Source: Halorussus litoreus
Lineage (GTDB): Archaea > Halobacteriota > Halobacteria > Halobacteriales > Haladaptataceae
Reading direction: 5' to 3'
NCBI RefSeq assembly: GCF_003382685.1
Contig: NZ_QLVG01000044.1
Location: forward strand, 1 to 61,940
Length of the DNA: 61,940 nt
Positions within the stretch are counted from its first letter, which is position 1, and every line of letters starts with the position of its first letter. Positions 1 to 8,853 of the stretch are shown here, one piece after another. Under the pieces are notes generated by a model. It had not been told where the DNA came from. It saw nothing but the letters and a program-made list of their open reading frames with translations, and did no database searches. The position numbers and the translations under genes were made by a program.

Positions 1-92
1 CCGCGGCCGCCCAATCGACTGGTGGAGCGTTCGTTGTCGCCCGGACTGGCTGGCGGACTGACCGTGGCCATCCGCGACTGCCCTCAAAAGGC

Positions 93-1895
93 CTACTTCC
101 CCCAGAACGGGTCGCGCTTGCGCTGCTTGTCGAGATACATGTTGAGCGTCTCCAGCTCGTCGACCGGGATGTCCTCGGAGAGTTCCTGCTCCAGGATCTT
201 CGCGTGCTTCTCCGGAATCTCGATCCATAGCTCGTCGCCCTCTTCGATCTGGCGGCCGACGGTCGGGCCGTCGATGGCGACGCTGACGCGATTGCCCCGG
301 CGGGCCTCGTCGACGTCCTCGCCTTGCTCCTGAATGCCTTTGACCTGACCGACACGATTCGGTTCGCCACCCTCGAACTTCGCGACGTTGGCGTTCGTCT
401 TGATGGTGCCCGAGACGACCTCGACTCCGACCACCGCGGGGTCGTTCTGTCGGAAGGTGTGGTCCGGGAGAATCTGGAACCGGGCGGGCCGGGTGATGTT
501 CTCGAGGATGGTCTCCTGCTGGGCCTGCTCGATGGCCTCGACGTGGTCCTCGTACTCTTCGACCAGCCGGTAGATGACGTCGCTCTCGAACAGGTTCACG
601 TCGTCCTGCTCGGCCTGTCGCTCGGCGTCGTCGAGCACGTCCACGTTGAACGCGAGGATGGTGCGGTGTTTGTCCTCCTCAGCGGTCGAAGCCACGCTCA
701 CGTCCCGCGGTGCCACGTCGCCGACCTCTGCGCGCATGATGGGGATCTCGGCCTCTTCGAGCGCGCTGGCGATGGCTTCGAGGCTCCCGAGCGTGTCGGC
801 CTTCACGACGAGGCCCTGCTCTGCCGTGCCGACCTCGATCTCGGAGAGTTCGGCCCGGACCTCCGCGATCACGTCGTCGAGGTCCCGGTCACGGACCACC
901 CGAACGGGCGCGCCCGCCATCGCCTCGTCGAGGTCGGGCGCGGCGATCTTGGCCCCGGCCGCGGCCCGGATCTCGTCGACCTTCTCGAAGCGGTCTTCGG
1001 TCCGGATCTCCGCGAGGTCGCGAGGTTTGAGCAGCGCGCGCACGTCGGTCACGATGGGGTCGTTCTTCGCGCCGACGACGATGGTCTCGTCCTCGCGGAC
1101 CGTCCCGTCGTACAGCACCACGTCGAGTGTCTTCCCGAACCCCTTCTCGTCTTTGACTTCGAGGACCGTGCCCGCGCCGGGCCCGGACACGTCGATTGCC
1201 ATGTCCTCCTTGAGGTAGCGCTGGGCCAGCCCCATCAGGACGGTCAGCACGTCCGGGACGCCCTCGCCGGTCTCGGCGCTGACGGGTACCACGCCGATGT
1301 TGCCCCGGAAGTCCTGGACGCGCCAGTACATGTCGGCGGAGAACCCCTCGTCGCTCAGCTCGCCGATGATCTCGTACAGCTGCTCGTCGAGCTTCGAGCG
1401 CGCCCGGTCGCTCTGGGCGTCGTAGGTCTGCTGGATGGGCGCGTTCTCGTTGGGCTTCCAGCCCGGCACGGTGTCGATCTTGTTCGCGGCGACCACGAAC
1501 GGCGTCTCGGTCCGCTTGAGGATGTCGATGGCTTCGAGCGTCTGGGGCTGGAAGCCGTCGTTCACGTCCACCACGAGGATGGCGATGTCCGCGAGCGCGC
1601 CCCCGCGCGAGCGCAACGTCGTGAACGAGTGGTGGCCCGGCGTGTCGATGAACAGCAGGCCGGGCAGGTCGAAATCGTCGGGGTTCACGAGGCTCCCCGC
1701 CACGGACGACACCACGTCGAGCGGGATGGCGGTCGCGCCGATGTGCTGGGTGATCGCGCCCGCCTCGCCCTCGATGACGGTCGAGCCCCGGATCTTGTCG
1801 AGAAGGCTAGTCTTGCCGTGGTCTACGTGACCCAGGACGGCGACGATGGGTGTGCGCAGACTTCGTTCGTTATCGCGTGCGTCGGTGTCTGACAT
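93..1895 (-). CDS. infB: Translation initiation factor aIF5B (IF-2 family GTPase)
   Basis: This cytoplasmic GTPase promotes initiator tRNA placement and ribosomal subunit joining. The 600-residue product has the GTPase motifs in order: GHVDHGKT at residues 22-29, DTPGH at 84-88 and NKID at 138-141. The domain II barrel, domain III and the domain IV barrel follow, ending near a PFWGK tail. The length is that of the compact archaeal/eukaryotic core without the long bacterial N-terminal extension. The start at 1895 gives MSDTDAR, a short acidic leader typical of halophiles. The product is complete. It is transcribed away from the PRC-barrel gene at 2076, so the 180-base gap between them must hold both promoters. 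Confidence 0.96.
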   Translation of the reverse strand: MSDTDARDNERSLRTPIVAVLGHVDHGKTSLLDKIRGSTVIEGEAGAITQHIGATAIPLDVVSSVAGSLVNPDDFDLPGLLFIDTPGHHSFTTLRSRGGALADIAILVVDVNDGFQPQTLEAIDILKRTETPFVVAANKIDTVPGWKPNENAPIQQTYDAQSDRARSKLDEQLYEIIGELSDEGFSADMYWRVQDFRGNIGVVPVSAETGEGVPDVLTVLMGLAQRYLKEDMAIDVSGPGAGTVLEVKDEKGFGKTLDVVLYDGTVREDETIVVGAKNDPIVTDVRALLKPRDLAEIRTEDRFEKVDEIRAAAGAKIAAPDLDEAMAGAPVRVVRDRDLDDVIAEVRAELSEIEVGTAEQGLVVKADTLGSLEAIASALEEAEIPIMRAEVGDVAPRDVSVASTAEEDKHRTILAFNVDVLDDAERQAEQDDVNLFESDVIYRLVEEYEDHVEAIEQAQQETILENITRPARFQILPDHTFRQNDPAVVGVEVVSGTIKTNANVAKFEGGEPNRVGQVKGIQEQGEDVDEARRGNRVSVAIDGPTVGRQIEEGDELWIEIPEKHAKILEQELSEDIPVDELETLNMYLDKQRKRDPFWGK

Positions 1896-2075
1896 AGGCT
1901 ACCACCCGGAAAGAAGGTTTCTTACTCGGGAAGTGCCGGGCGCGGCATTTAACTCCATCGCACCGCTGCGGTGGAACGCCCGACCGATACGACATCGTCT
2001 GCGCGAGCCCTGACGACCGACGCGCGTCCGACGCGCCCCGTATCCTTTATGTAGAAGCGCTCAGTAACCACCCGT

Positions 2076-2321
2076 ATGTCGGAAATCCTCGCCGAAAATC
2101 TCTCGGGGAAGGCCGTCATGGGGTCCGACGGCACGGAGCTCGGGATGCTCTACAACATCACGATGGACCTCAAGACGGGCGAGCTCGCGGACCTGCTCGT
2201 CGAACCGGACGAACAGTTGAATAGAGACGCGGTGGAGTTCGACTCGGACGAACAGGGTCGATTCGAGGTCCCCGTGAAACGCGTGCAGGCGGTGAAAGAC
2301 TACATCGTCGTCCAGCGCTAA
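2076..2321 (+). CDS. PRC-barrel domain protein
   Basis: An 81-residue single-domain PRC-barrel protein. The haloarchaeal pattern is visible: MSEILAENLSGKAVMGSDG, then a strand ending LVEPDEQL, then a last strand with VPVKRVQAVKDYIVV. The family is a small beta-barrel linked to RNA processing and ribosome maturation, including RimM-like roles. The molecular function of stand-alone archaeal copies is unsettled. A TATA-like CTTTATGT at about 2045 sits some 30 bases ahead of the ATG, so the transcript is probably leaderless. The NOB1-like gene starts 18 bases after the stop, suggesting an operon devoted to ribosome or RNA maturation. Confidence 0.88.
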   Translation: MSEILAENLSGKAVMGSDGTELGMLYNITMDLKTGELADLLVEPDEQLNRDAVEFDSDEQGRFEVPVKRVQAVKDYIVVQR

Positions 2322-2339
2322 ATGCCCCTTCTACAGTAA

Positions 2340-2804
2340 ATGTACGTTCTCGACGCCTCAGCGTTCATCGACGAGTACCACACGACAGAGGACACTGCCA
2401 CCATCCCGATGGTGCGCGAGGAGCTCGAAGACGAGAGCGCGTACCGCTTCGACGCGATGGAGGGTTCGGGGATGCACATCCACATCCCGCAGGACGGTGC
2501 GGTCGAGCGCGTCCGCCGGGCCGCCGACGAGACCGGCGACCTCGCGGAACTCTCCCGGACCGACCTTCGGCTGATCGCCGCGGCCTTCGAACTCGACGCC
2601 ACGCTCGTCACCGACGACTACGCGATGCAGAACGTGGCCGAGCACCTCGACGTGAGCGTCGAGGTCATCGCCAAGGAGGGCATCGAACAGCAGCGCGACT
2701 GGCTGTTCCAGTGTCAGGGCTGCGGCCGCGAGTTCGACGAGAACAAGGACCGGTGTCCCATCTGCGGCAGCGAACTCACTCGCAAGAACCCCTCGAACGC
2801 CTGA
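2340..2804 (+). CDS. NOB1-like PIN endonuclease with zinc ribbon
   Basis: In archaea and eukaryotes NOB1 cleaves at the 3' end of 16S/18S rRNA during small-subunit maturation. The 154-residue product has an N-terminal PIN domain, beginning MYVLDASAFIDEY with the first acidic metal ligand at residue 5. A later acidic cluster lies in the VTDDYAMQNVA segment. A C-terminal zinc ribbon has two CxxC pairs (CQGC and CPIC, about residues 125-142). PIN plus C-terminal ribbon is the diagnostic layout of archaeal NOB1, and the length fits. The ATG at 2340 lies 18 bases after the PRC-barrel gene, so the two are probably co-transcribed. Confidence 0.9.
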   Translation: MYVLDASAFIDEYHTTEDTATIPMVREELEDESAYRFDAMEGSGMHIHIPQDGAVERVRRAADETGDLAELSRTDLRLIAAAFELDATLVTDDYAMQNVAEHLDVSVEVIAKEGIEQQRDWLFQCQGCGREFDENKDRCPICGSELTRKNPSNA

Positions 2805-2888
2805 CGCGAAAACGACTGCCTGACACCTCGAAACGACTGCCGGACTCCACTCTCGACTACCGGCAGGTCTGCCCAGCGGTCGCGGTTG

Positions 2889-3002
2889 CAGTCGGCAGTC
2901 CGCAGTCGGCGGCCGTGGTCGGCGGTCGTGGTCGGCGGTCGACAGTTGGCAGTCGGCGGTCGTGGTCCGTGGTCGGCAGTTGGCAGTCGGCAGTCCGCAG
3001 TC
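2889..3002. repeat. Degenerate short tandem array of GGCAGTC/GGCGGTC words
   Basis: About 114 bases are built almost wholly from the related words GGCAGTC, CGCAGTC, GGCGGTC and GTGGTC in direct order. The array abuts the homopolymer stretch that begins at 3003. It looks like a slippage-prone minisatellite in the gap downstream of the NOB1-like gene. Confidence 0.8.
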
Positions 3003-3113
3003 GGGGGGGGTGGGGGGGGGGGGGGGGGGGGGGCGGGGGGGCCCCCCCCCCCCCCCCGCGCCGCCGGGGGCGGGGGGGGGCCCCCGGGGCCCGGGCCCCC
3101 CCCCCCGCCCCCG
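3003..3113. other. Extreme G/C homopolymer stretch, likely partly an assembly artefact
   Basis: About 110 bases consist of near-pure G runs, then near-pure C runs, then mixed short G and C blocks. Homopolymers this long are rare in chromosomes and hard to sequence. The abrupt G-to-C switch resembles collapsed or mis-called reads over a hard structure. Length and base order should not be trusted. Confidence 0.6.
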
Positions 3114-3226
3114 CCGACCCGGCAATGGTGGACGTCGAATCAGGGATATCGGACGCCAGAACGTCGGAGGGGCGCGGCAGGTCACCGACTCGCCGGGACC
3201 GACCGCGTCGCTCGACGACCGGCGAT

Positions 3227-3376
3227 TCACGCCGTTTCGCAGTCGTCGACTTCTTCGAGCCCGAGCGCGACGAGTTGGTGGAGGACCTCCTGCGTGGTCA
3301 GATCGTACTCGCGGGCGAGCGTCTCGATGCGCCTCGCGAGCTCCTCGTCGCAGGTGATCGCGTAACGACGCTCCAT
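3227..3376 (-). CDS. Small ribbon-helix-helix (CopG-like) protein
   Basis: A 49-residue protein beginning MERRYAITCDEELARR, with the ribbon-helix-helix pattern: a short beta strand (RRYAITCD), helix A (EELARRIETLAREY) and helix B (TTQEVLHQLVALGLEEV). RHH proteins usually bind DNA as dimers, as repressors or antitoxins. The reading frame is open further upstream, but the extension is low-complexity and the start at 3376 gives the family start. A TTAAAT element lies about 25 bases upstream (3402-3407). There is no partner toxin next to it. Function beyond DNA binding is inference. Confidence 0.65.
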   Translation of the reverse strand: MERRYAITCDEELARRIETLAREYDLTTQEVLHQLVALGLEEVDDCETA

Positions 3377-3491
3377 GCGACTTTCACAAGTAGTTGAAGC
3401 TGTTAAATCTTCGTCAGACGCCGAGCGGACGCTGGGCCGACGCTCGACGGATCTGAACTCCAACTGGCTATCTCCGCAGTCTGATACGTCA

Positions 3492-4697
3492 TCACGCGCC
3501 GCCGGTCAACTGGACGTACATCTGGCCGAAGACGATGGCGTCGTAAGCTCCGTGGATGAGGACGGGCGCGACCAGATTTTCGGTCTTCAGGTACGCCGCA
3601 CCGAGGATGACCGAGAGGAAGAAGATGACTACCAGCGTGTTGAGCACGGACGCGAGACTGCCGCCCCCGGCGTACGCCGGGATGTGGGCCAGCGCGAACA
3701 CGCCGCTGCCGACCGCCACCGCGCCCCACTCGCCGAACGTCCCGTACAGGTCCTTCTGGATGATGTTGCGGTACAGGAGTTCCTCGCCCGGCCCGATGAC
3801 GAGGAACGCAAGGGGGATGAGCAGCAGGAGTATCTCGACGTTTCCGCTCGCGGCCTGCTGCTGGACGCTGTGCTCGGCCGTCGAGAGGCCGAGCTGGGAG
3901 AACACCTCCGAGACGGCAACCTGCAGGCCCAGTAGTGCGGCGACGCCGCCGACCGCGTAGCCCGCGTCGCGCCGGTCGGGCGTGCTCACGTCGAGATACG
4001 AGACGGTCCTGTCGGCCCACCGGAAGTAGATCAGCGCGATGGTGCCGGTGCCGAGGCCGAGCGCGACCGAACTGAGTGCGAGCTGGACCATCGCGCCGGG
4101 CTCGGTCCCCGTGACCCCGGCCACCCCGCTCACCAGGAGGCTTCCCCACGCCGCGATAGCGAACAGCCCGAGGAATCCGACCGCGAGCCCCCACGACGTA
4201 GCCCTGACTTGCTCCCCGAACGAAGCCGGGAGGCCCCGCCAGTCGCCGTACGCCGCGACCGCACCGCCGACGCCTCCGACGAGCGCGAGCCCCACGCCCC
4301 ACGGCGAGGTCGCGGCCGCGCCGTCGCCTCCGAGCGCGCTCGCGCTCGCGACCCCCGAAGCGGCGAGGCCGACGTATCCGACGACGCCGAGGCTGGCGAT
4401 TCCGGCGACCAGCGCTCCCGATTCCCGGGCGAGCACGCCGTGGCGGCGCAACGAGAACCCCAGCAGAGCGACGCCGGCCAGCACCGCGAGGGTCGCGTTC
4501 TCGACCGGGCCGACCCCCGCGGCGTCCCACGGGAGCCCCGCCGCGACGAGTGCGAGTCCAGCCAGCACGACGCCCGCGCCTGCGGTGGAACGGTCGCTTC
4601 CGCCCGCGGTGGCCCCGTCCTCCACGCCCGCGGTAGAGCGGTCGTCTACGGCCGCGGCGGAATCGTTCGCTGCGCCCGCGGTGGAACCGTCGTCCAT
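3492..4697 (-). CDS. CPBP family intramembrane metalloprotease (CAAX-like)
   Basis: A 401-residue multi-pass membrane protein. The N-terminal ~35 residues are a soluble low-complexity tail with repeated DRSTAG/DGSTAG words. Around ten hydrophobic segments follow. The catalytic CPBP motifs are near the C-terminus: EELLYR (EExxxR), FALAHI (FxxxH) and a later HGAYDA. The family resembles the Rce1 prenyl protease; archaeal substrates are unknown. Downstream, the PGF-CTERM surface protein gene lies on the same strand after a 46-base gap in genomic order, but it is upstream in transcription, so co-transcription is possible. Confidence 0.88.
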   Translation of the reverse strand: MDDGSTAGAANDSAAAVDDRSTAGVEDGATAGGSDRSTAGAGVVLAGLALVAAGLPWDAAGVGPVENATLAVLAGVALLGFSLRRHGVLARESGALVAGIASLGVVGYVGLAASGVASASALGGDGAAATSPWGVGLALVGGVGGAVAAYGDWRGLPASFGEQVRATSWGLAVGFLGLFAIAAWGSLLVSGVAGVTGTEPGAMVQLALSSVALGLGTGTIALIYFRWADRTVSYLDVSTPDRRDAGYAVGGVAALLGLQVAVSEVFSQLGLSTAEHSVQQQAASGNVEILLLLIPLAFLVIGPGEELLYRNIIQKDLYGTFGEWGAVAVGSGVFALAHIPAYAGGGSLASVLNTLVVIFFLSVILGAAYLKTENLVAPVLIHGAYDAIVFGQMYVQLTGGA

Positions 4698-4743
4698 GTC
4701 CGAACTGTGGGATGCCCCGGCTAAAGGCTCTGCGCTTGCGCGT

Positions 4744-5535
4744 TCACGTCGTTCTCCGGCGGGCGAGCGCGAGCACGCCGAGCAGTCCGACGAGCGCGAC
4801 CGGAACGCCGAAGCCGGGGATACCGACCCCGTCAGCCTGCTCCTCCGTCGGACTCCCGGCGGTCGTCGTTGGCGTCGTCGTCGCAGTTGCGGTGGTGGTG
4901 GTTGACCAGAATTCGGACTCGTCGTACGTGGTCGGAGTCGTCGTGGTCGGCCGCGCCGTGGTCCCGGAAATCGTCGTGACCGAAGTCGCTGTCCCGGATT
5001 CGGGGTCGATCACGACGCCCGGCGCTTCCGCGACCGTGGTTTGCTCGTGGCGGACGACGACTCGGACGTCGGTTCCAGCTTCGACGGTGGTGAGGTCGAG
5101 ACTGGCTACCGCGGTACCGTCCTCCGTCGCCGTGGCCTCGGCGAGCGAGTGGAAATTTCCGTTCGTCCGGAACACGATTTGGAACGTCGTGCCTGGACTC
5201 GCGTTCGTCCGAAGTCGGATCGTCTGATTCGGGGCGGCTCGGAGACCGAGCCGGTCGCCCTCGTAGACGACTGTCGCGGAGACGTTGCTCGTCGTGGCCG
5301 TATCGGTCGATGCGGCTGAGCGGTCGATTTCAGCCGCGGGTTGGCTTCCCGATGCGTCGATACTCTCGGCGTGCGTGCCGACCGGCGCACCGGCGTGCGT
5401 GGCGGCGGTCGTATCGGTGGCCACGCTCGGGCTGGCCGCGCTTGTACTCACGCACGAGAGCGCGACCGCGGCCAGCGCAAACGCGAGTACTATCCGTCGG
5501 TGGAAGCACCGCCGAGGGAGGGCTGATTCGAACAT
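4744..5535 (-). CDS. Secreted surface protein with C-terminal PGF-CTERM sorting signal
   Basis: A 263-residue exported protein. The start at 5535 gives MFESALPRRC followed by a hydrophobic signal segment (VLAFALAAVALSCVS). A beta-rich domain follows with YEGDRLGLRAAPNQTIRLR and TFQIVFRTNGNFH stretches, resembling the surface-glycoprotein BGTF type. A Thr-rich stalk (TTTTATATTTPTTT) follows, then the tripartite PGF-CTERM signal: GIPGFG, a hydrophobic helix (VALVGLLGVLALA) and an RRR tail. Archaeosortase ArtA processes such signals and attaches the protein to a lipid anchor. Longer in-frame starts run into pgi and are shadows of it. The Thr stalk is probably O-glycosylated. The ligand or role is unknown. 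Confidence 0.82.
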   Translation of the reverse strand: MFESALPRRCFHRRIVLAFALAAVALSCVSTSAASPSVATDTTAATHAGAPVGTHAESIDASGSQPAAEIDRSAASTDTATTSNVSATVVYEGDRLGLRAAPNQTIRLRTNASPGTTFQIVFRTNGNFHSLAEATATEDGTAVASLDLTTVEAGTDVRVVVRHEQTTVAEAPGVVIDPESGTATSVTTISGTTARPTTTTPTTYDESEFWSTTTTATATTTPTTTAGSPTEEQADGVGIPGFGVPVALVGLLGVLALARRRTT

Positions 5536-5660
5536 GACTGGAATGTACCGGAATTGAACTGCTCGGGTGACCGGAAAAAGTTTTGTGTCTCTTCGACAGC
5601 AGTCGTCGTGATCGACCGCTCTCGTCGGCGCTGCCGAGGCCTCTCGCTGCGTTCCGCTCG

Positions 5661-6953
5661 CTACTCCACGGTCAGCGTGGTCTTCTCGGCCACTGCGTCG
5701 GCCTCCTCGAAGTCCCCACCACCCAATAGCCCTCGCGCCGCCTTCTTGCCCCACTCGACCGCTGGCTGGGTGAACGTCGAGATCTCGGCGAGTTCGCCGT
5801 ACAGCACGCAGGCGGCCTCTATGCCGTAGAGGAGTTCGCCGAGTCCGCGCTCGTCCACGCGGTCGATCTCGATCCGGACGTTGGGCTGGCCCGCGGCCGC
5901 GAGGCTGGCCTCGGTCGCCTCGAACTCGGCGTCGAGCAGTTCCCCGAGGGTGGAGCCGCCGAGGTACGAGAGCCCCTCCAGATCGGTCTCCGGAATCGCC
6001 CGGTCGTCGCGCTCTGTCGGTCGGACGAGCGTGACCAGCTTGTCGCGCGGCCCGGCGCGGTAGAGCTGGAGCTGGGAGTGCTGGTCGGTCGCGCCGAGCG
6101 CCCTGGCGGGGGTCTGGCCCCGGCCGTCCTTCCCCAGACTCTCGGCCCAGAGCTGCGCGAACCACTCGGCGAACGTCTCCAGCGACTCGGCGTACGGCAT
6201 CATCGCGTTGACGGTCGCGCCGCGCTCTTCCAGCGCGTAGGCCGTCGCCCCGTAGGCGTACGCCGGGCTCTCGTACAGCGAGCCCGCGAGTCGGTCTGCC
6301 TCGTCGCGGGCCCCTGCCAGGATCTCGTCGAGATCGTGGCCCTGGATCGCTGCACACGCGAGCCCGACGGTCGAGAGCACCGAGAAGCGACCGGGCACGC
6401 CCGCGGGCACGTCGAGCGCGGGCAGGCCCTCGGAGTCGGCCAACTCGCGGAGGTTCCCCTCCTCGCCCGTGGTGACGAAGGTCCGGTCGGTCCAGTCGAC
6501 GCCGGCCGACGCCATCGCCTCGCGGACCACGAGGAAGTTCGCGAGCGTCTCGGCCGTGGTGCCCGACCGCGAGACGACGTTGACTGCGGTCGATTCGAGC
6601 GGGAGGGAGTCGAGCAGATGTGTGACCTGCTCGGGGTCGACGTTGTCGAGGAAGTACGCCGGGGTGTCCGAGGGCAGGGCGCTCGCGAGGGTGGCCGCGC
6701 CGAGCGCCGACCCGCCGATACCGACGGTCAGGACGGCCTCCGCGTCCGCGAACGGTTCGACCGCTCGCCGGATCGCGTCGACATCGACGGTGTCGGGCAG
6801 GTTCAGCGCGGCGTAGCCGTGTTCCGATTCCGCTCGCCCGCGCTGGATTCGCTCGTGGGCGTCGGCGACTCGCTCGTCGAGGTCGTCGAGCTCCGTGCGG
6901 GAGATGCCGGGGTCGCCCACGTTCGAGAGTGCGTTACCGAGGTCTACGCGCAT
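5661..6953 (-). CDS. pgi: Glucose-6-phosphate isomerase
   Basis: Interconverts glucose-6-phosphate and fructose-6-phosphate in the cytoplasm. In haloarchaea this serves gluconeogenesis and the glucose pathways. The 430-residue protein matches the PGI superfamily. A sugar-phosphate binding loop reads VGIGGSALGA near residue 80, the second SIS-type segment contains VVSRSGTTAET, and the C-terminal part keeps TQPAVEWGK with the catalytic lysine region. It is shorter than the ~550-residue bacterial enzymes, as usual for the haloarchaeal form. It is the first gene of a leftward run (pgi, the PGF-CTERM protein, the CPBP protease). The start at 6953 (MRVDLGNAL) is well supported. Confidence 0.95.
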   Translation of the reverse strand: MRVDLGNALSNVGDPGISRTELDDLDERVADAHERIQRGRAESEHGYAALNLPDTVDVDAIRRAVEPFADAEAVLTVGIGGSALGAATLASALPSDTPAYFLDNVDPEQVTHLLDSLPLESTAVNVVSRSGTTAETLANFLVVREAMASAGVDWTDRTFVTTGEEGNLRELADSEGLPALDVPAGVPGRFSVLSTVGLACAAIQGHDLDEILAGARDEADRLAGSLYESPAYAYGATAYALEERGATVNAMMPYAESLETFAEWFAQLWAESLGKDGRGQTPARALGATDQHSQLQLYRAGPRDKLVTLVRPTERDDRAIPETDLEGLSYLGGSTLGELLDAEFEATEASLAAAGQPNVRIEIDRVDERGLGELLYGIEAACVLYGELAEISTFTQPAVEWGKKAARGLLGGGDFEEADAVAEKTTLTVE

Positions 6954-7401
6954 AGTAGTCTGTTCGTACGCGCGACCGGGCGCAACAAAAATGGGTGTGT
7001 TCGACCCCTGCCGTCTCCTTCTCGACGTATCGCTGCAGTACTGTCTTCATTTCCGTTGGAACGACTGCAGTCGGTCTACAGGGACGTATCGTCTGTCCCG
7101 AAATTAGGTTGCAGATGATGGTTCGTTCACGACTACTCTCCGACGCCCGAAATCAAAATTCTAGAACGTCTGCGAGGTCCTCTTCCGTGGCTAGACGGCC
7201 TTCAACGACGTCTCGAATCCTACGAGTGACTCCCTCTGGAATCTCCTATTTCTCGCTCGGTCCCTACCGAGAGTTGGCTCTCATGCTCCTCTACCCTTGC
7301 TTGTAGCTTTCCTCGATCATTCGTGACTGTTGTGGAATCTCTGAAACCTTCCGTGAGCGCATCGCACCCCTTTTCACCTCGCCACTCCAACTCTCGGAGC
7401 G
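6954..7401. other. 448-base gap holding a gene remnant
   Basis: The gap between the divergent pgi and membrane-protein genes has slightly lower G+C than its flanks. The only coding-like signal is the fragment at 7153-7245 on the minus strand. Promoters for both flanking genes must lie at its edges. Confidence 0.6.
7153..7245 (-). pseudogene. Remnant of a small haloarchaeal protein gene (C-terminal 30 residues)
   Basis: A 30-codon open stretch encodes EIPEGVTRRIRDVVEGRLAT followed by EEDLADVLEF and a stop. Its composition is acidic and protein-like, unlike random frames in this G+C-rich DNA. It is blocked upstream by an in-frame TAG at 7246-7248, and no start codon lies between. The adjoining upstream sequence in other frames also looks like decayed coding DNA. 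I read it as the tail of a dead gene. Its family is not recognised. Confidence 0.4.
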
Positions 7402-7956
7402 ATGGCCGACGCGGAGACCGCGGGCGAGCGCGACAGTTCGACGACCGAAAGCGGCGCGTCCCGGAGTGTCGTCGTCGGGGCGTTCCGTCGGGCGTTCGCC
7501 GACTCGGACTCGTGGCTCCTCCGATCGTACGTCGTCGTGAGCGCGCTCGTCGGAGCGCTTCTCGGGCTCCTCCTGCTGCTCGCGCTCCCGGTGTGGATCT
7601 TCAACACCCTCGGCGGCTCCGAGTTCGCCACGTTTTCGCGGACGTTCCTCGTCGTCGGTGGCGTCCTGCTGCTCGTCGCGCTCGTCGCGCCCGTGCTCGC
7701 GTCCGCGCGTCGGCACGCCCGCGGGACCGCAAGCGCCCGGGTCGACCTGCTGCTGGGGCTCTCGGGCTACCTGTTCGTGCTGTCGCTGTACGTCTCCTTG
7801 CTCGTCTCCGCGCCGCCGGCCCAGCGCGAGACGCCGCCCGCCGCGATCGCGCCCGCGGTAGAGTTCCTCTACGGGCTGTCGCCGATGTTCGCTATCGCAC
7901 CACCGGTGCTCGCAGCCGCCCTCGTCGGCGTCGTCTATCGGTTCGTCGGGCGGTGA
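7402..7956 (+). CDS. Four-helix membrane protein of unknown function
   Basis: A 184-residue protein with a soluble N-terminal ~45 residues, starting MADAETAGERDSSTTESG. Four hydrophobic segments follow: about residues 47-70 (VVVSALVGALLGLLLLLALP), 80-100 (FLVVGGVLLLVALVAPVLA), 113-135 and 155-180. A basic turn (ASARRHARG) separates helices 2 and 3. I recognise no catalytic motif or named family. A perfect 20-bp palindrome lies 28 bases after the stop and could terminate its transcript before the DUF5812 gene. Confidence 0.75.
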   Translation: MADAETAGERDSSTTESGASRSVVVGAFRRAFADSDSWLLRSYVVVSALVGALLGLLLLLALPVWIFNTLGGSEFATFSRTFLVVGGVLLLVALVAPVLASARRHARGTASARVDLLLGLSGYLFVLSLYVSLLVSAPPAQRETPPAAIAPAVEFLYGLSPMFAIAPPVLAAALVGVVYRFVGR

Positions 7957-7983
7957 GCGGCCCAACCAGCGAGTTGTCGATAG

Positions 7984-8038
7984 GCCGGTTGCGCTCGCGC
8001 GCCGAGAGCGCCGCCGTCGGCGCGCGAGCGCAACCGGC
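7984..8038. terminator. Perfect 20-bp inverted repeat between two same-strand genes
   Basis: Arms 7984-8003 and 8019-8038 are exact reverse complements, separated by a 15-base spacer. The structure lies 28 bases after the upstream stop and 28 bases before the next ATG, directly ahead of a weak CAAAAG promoter-like element. A terminator or RNA-stabilising hairpin is likely. It belongs to a group of similar palindromes in this window (22318, 50725). Confidence 0.6.
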
Positions 8039-8065
8039 AAAAGCCCGGCCGTCCTACGCCGTCGT

Positions 8066-8593
8066 ATGGCTGACCCCGAATCCGATCCCGGATCGGAATC
8101 CGACTCCGAATCCGACCTCGACCCCGACGCCGACGAGAAGTCGAGCACGTTCCTCGTCACCCACGCCGAGGCCGATTCGGCGGTCCTGAAGGACGTCCAC
8201 GACGGGCAGGTCCACACGCTCTCGGGCAATCCCGGCGTCGAGGAGGCCGACGCCGTGGAGGCGACCGTCGCGCCGGACCCGCCGATGAACGTCACGTGGT
8301 CGGTGGTCGAGGTCGACGCGCGCCGCGAACTCTCGACAGAGCACAGCGAGGAACCGCCGACGAAGCAGGAGCGCGAACTCGTCGCCGAACAGGACGTGGG
8401 CGAGATCGCCCGCGAGGAGCGCGCTGGAACCGGCGAGATCCACGTCCTGACCGTGCCGCCTGCCGACACCGACGAGGCTGTCGCGGACGTGCTCGACGAC
8501 GAAGGCACCCTCTCGCGGGCCGCGCGCCTCGGCGTCTCCCGCGTCGAAGTTCGGTCGGAGGACGGGGTGGTGAGCGTTCGCTACATGCCCTGA
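8066..8593 (+). CDS. DUF5812 family protein
   Basis: A 175-residue haloarchaeal protein. An Asp/Ser/Pro-rich N-terminal tail with repeated SDSESDSE-like words runs to about residue 25. The conserved domain begins at STFLVTHAEADSAVLKDVHD and ends at SRVEVRSEDGVVSVRYMP. The family has no assigned function. The domain looks soluble and mixed alpha/beta. The start at 8066 follows a likely leaderless promoter just after the 7984-8038 palindrome. Confidence 0.85.
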   Translation: MADPESDPGSESDSESDLDPDADEKSSTFLVTHAEADSAVLKDVHDGQVHTLSGNPGVEEADAVEATVAPDPPMNVTWSVVEVDARRELSTEHSEEPPTKQERELVAEQDVGEIAREERAGTGEIHVLTVPPADTDEAVADVLDDEGTLSRAARLGVSRVEVRSEDGVVSVRYMP

Positions 8594-8659
8594 AATACGA
8601 GTTCATCCTACCGCTGTTCTCTCCTGCCCTGAGTCGTCTCCTGCAGAAACCTAGTTTTT

Positions 8660-8776
8660 GATTCGCGCGCGAGCAGTACGCGGCGCGAAGCGCCGCGACG
8701 AGCGAGCGGTGTCTTGGCGAGCAACGCGCGGTTGGGCGCGACCACGAGGGCCACGCCCGCACGCGCCGGGGTGGAA
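8660..8776 (+). repeat. Partial copy of the dispersed modular repeat (hairpin end)
   Basis: The stretch contains a perfect 8-bp hairpin CGCGGCGC/GCGCCGCG (8679-8697), then GGGCGCGACCACGA and a CGCGCCGGGGTGGAA end. These match the terminal module of the repeat family described at 32467-32701 and 59132-59342. The TTGAGC core end is not recognisable. The rest of the 8594-8853 gap shows nothing else. Confidence 0.5.
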
Positions 8777-8853
8777 CGCGGAAGATAGCTCACGCCAAAG
8801 TGGAAAGACGGCCCGTCCGACACGAATATCGAGCCCGAACTAGCGCGAAGAAG

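Larger units (their letters stand above)
2805..3226. other. 422-base gap without a gene
   Basis: No coding signal is seen. Just after the NOB1-like stop there are two copies of a CGAAACGACTGCC-like word. A degenerate GGCAGTC-type array (2889-3002) follows, then long G and C homopolymers (3003-3113). Reading frames crossing this stretch give only Gly/Pro/Arg runs. Confidence 0.7.

Noticed and set aside
324-1892. Long open frame opposite infB
   Set aside because: High G+C gives open antisense frames over real genes. This one is His/Arg/Val-rich with no family resemblance, while infB on the other strand has every GTPase motif.
5536-6357. 537-residue version of the PGF-CTERM protein
   Set aside because: The extra N-terminal part is an Arg/Gly-rich frame lying over pgi. 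The start at 5535 gives a proper signal peptide.
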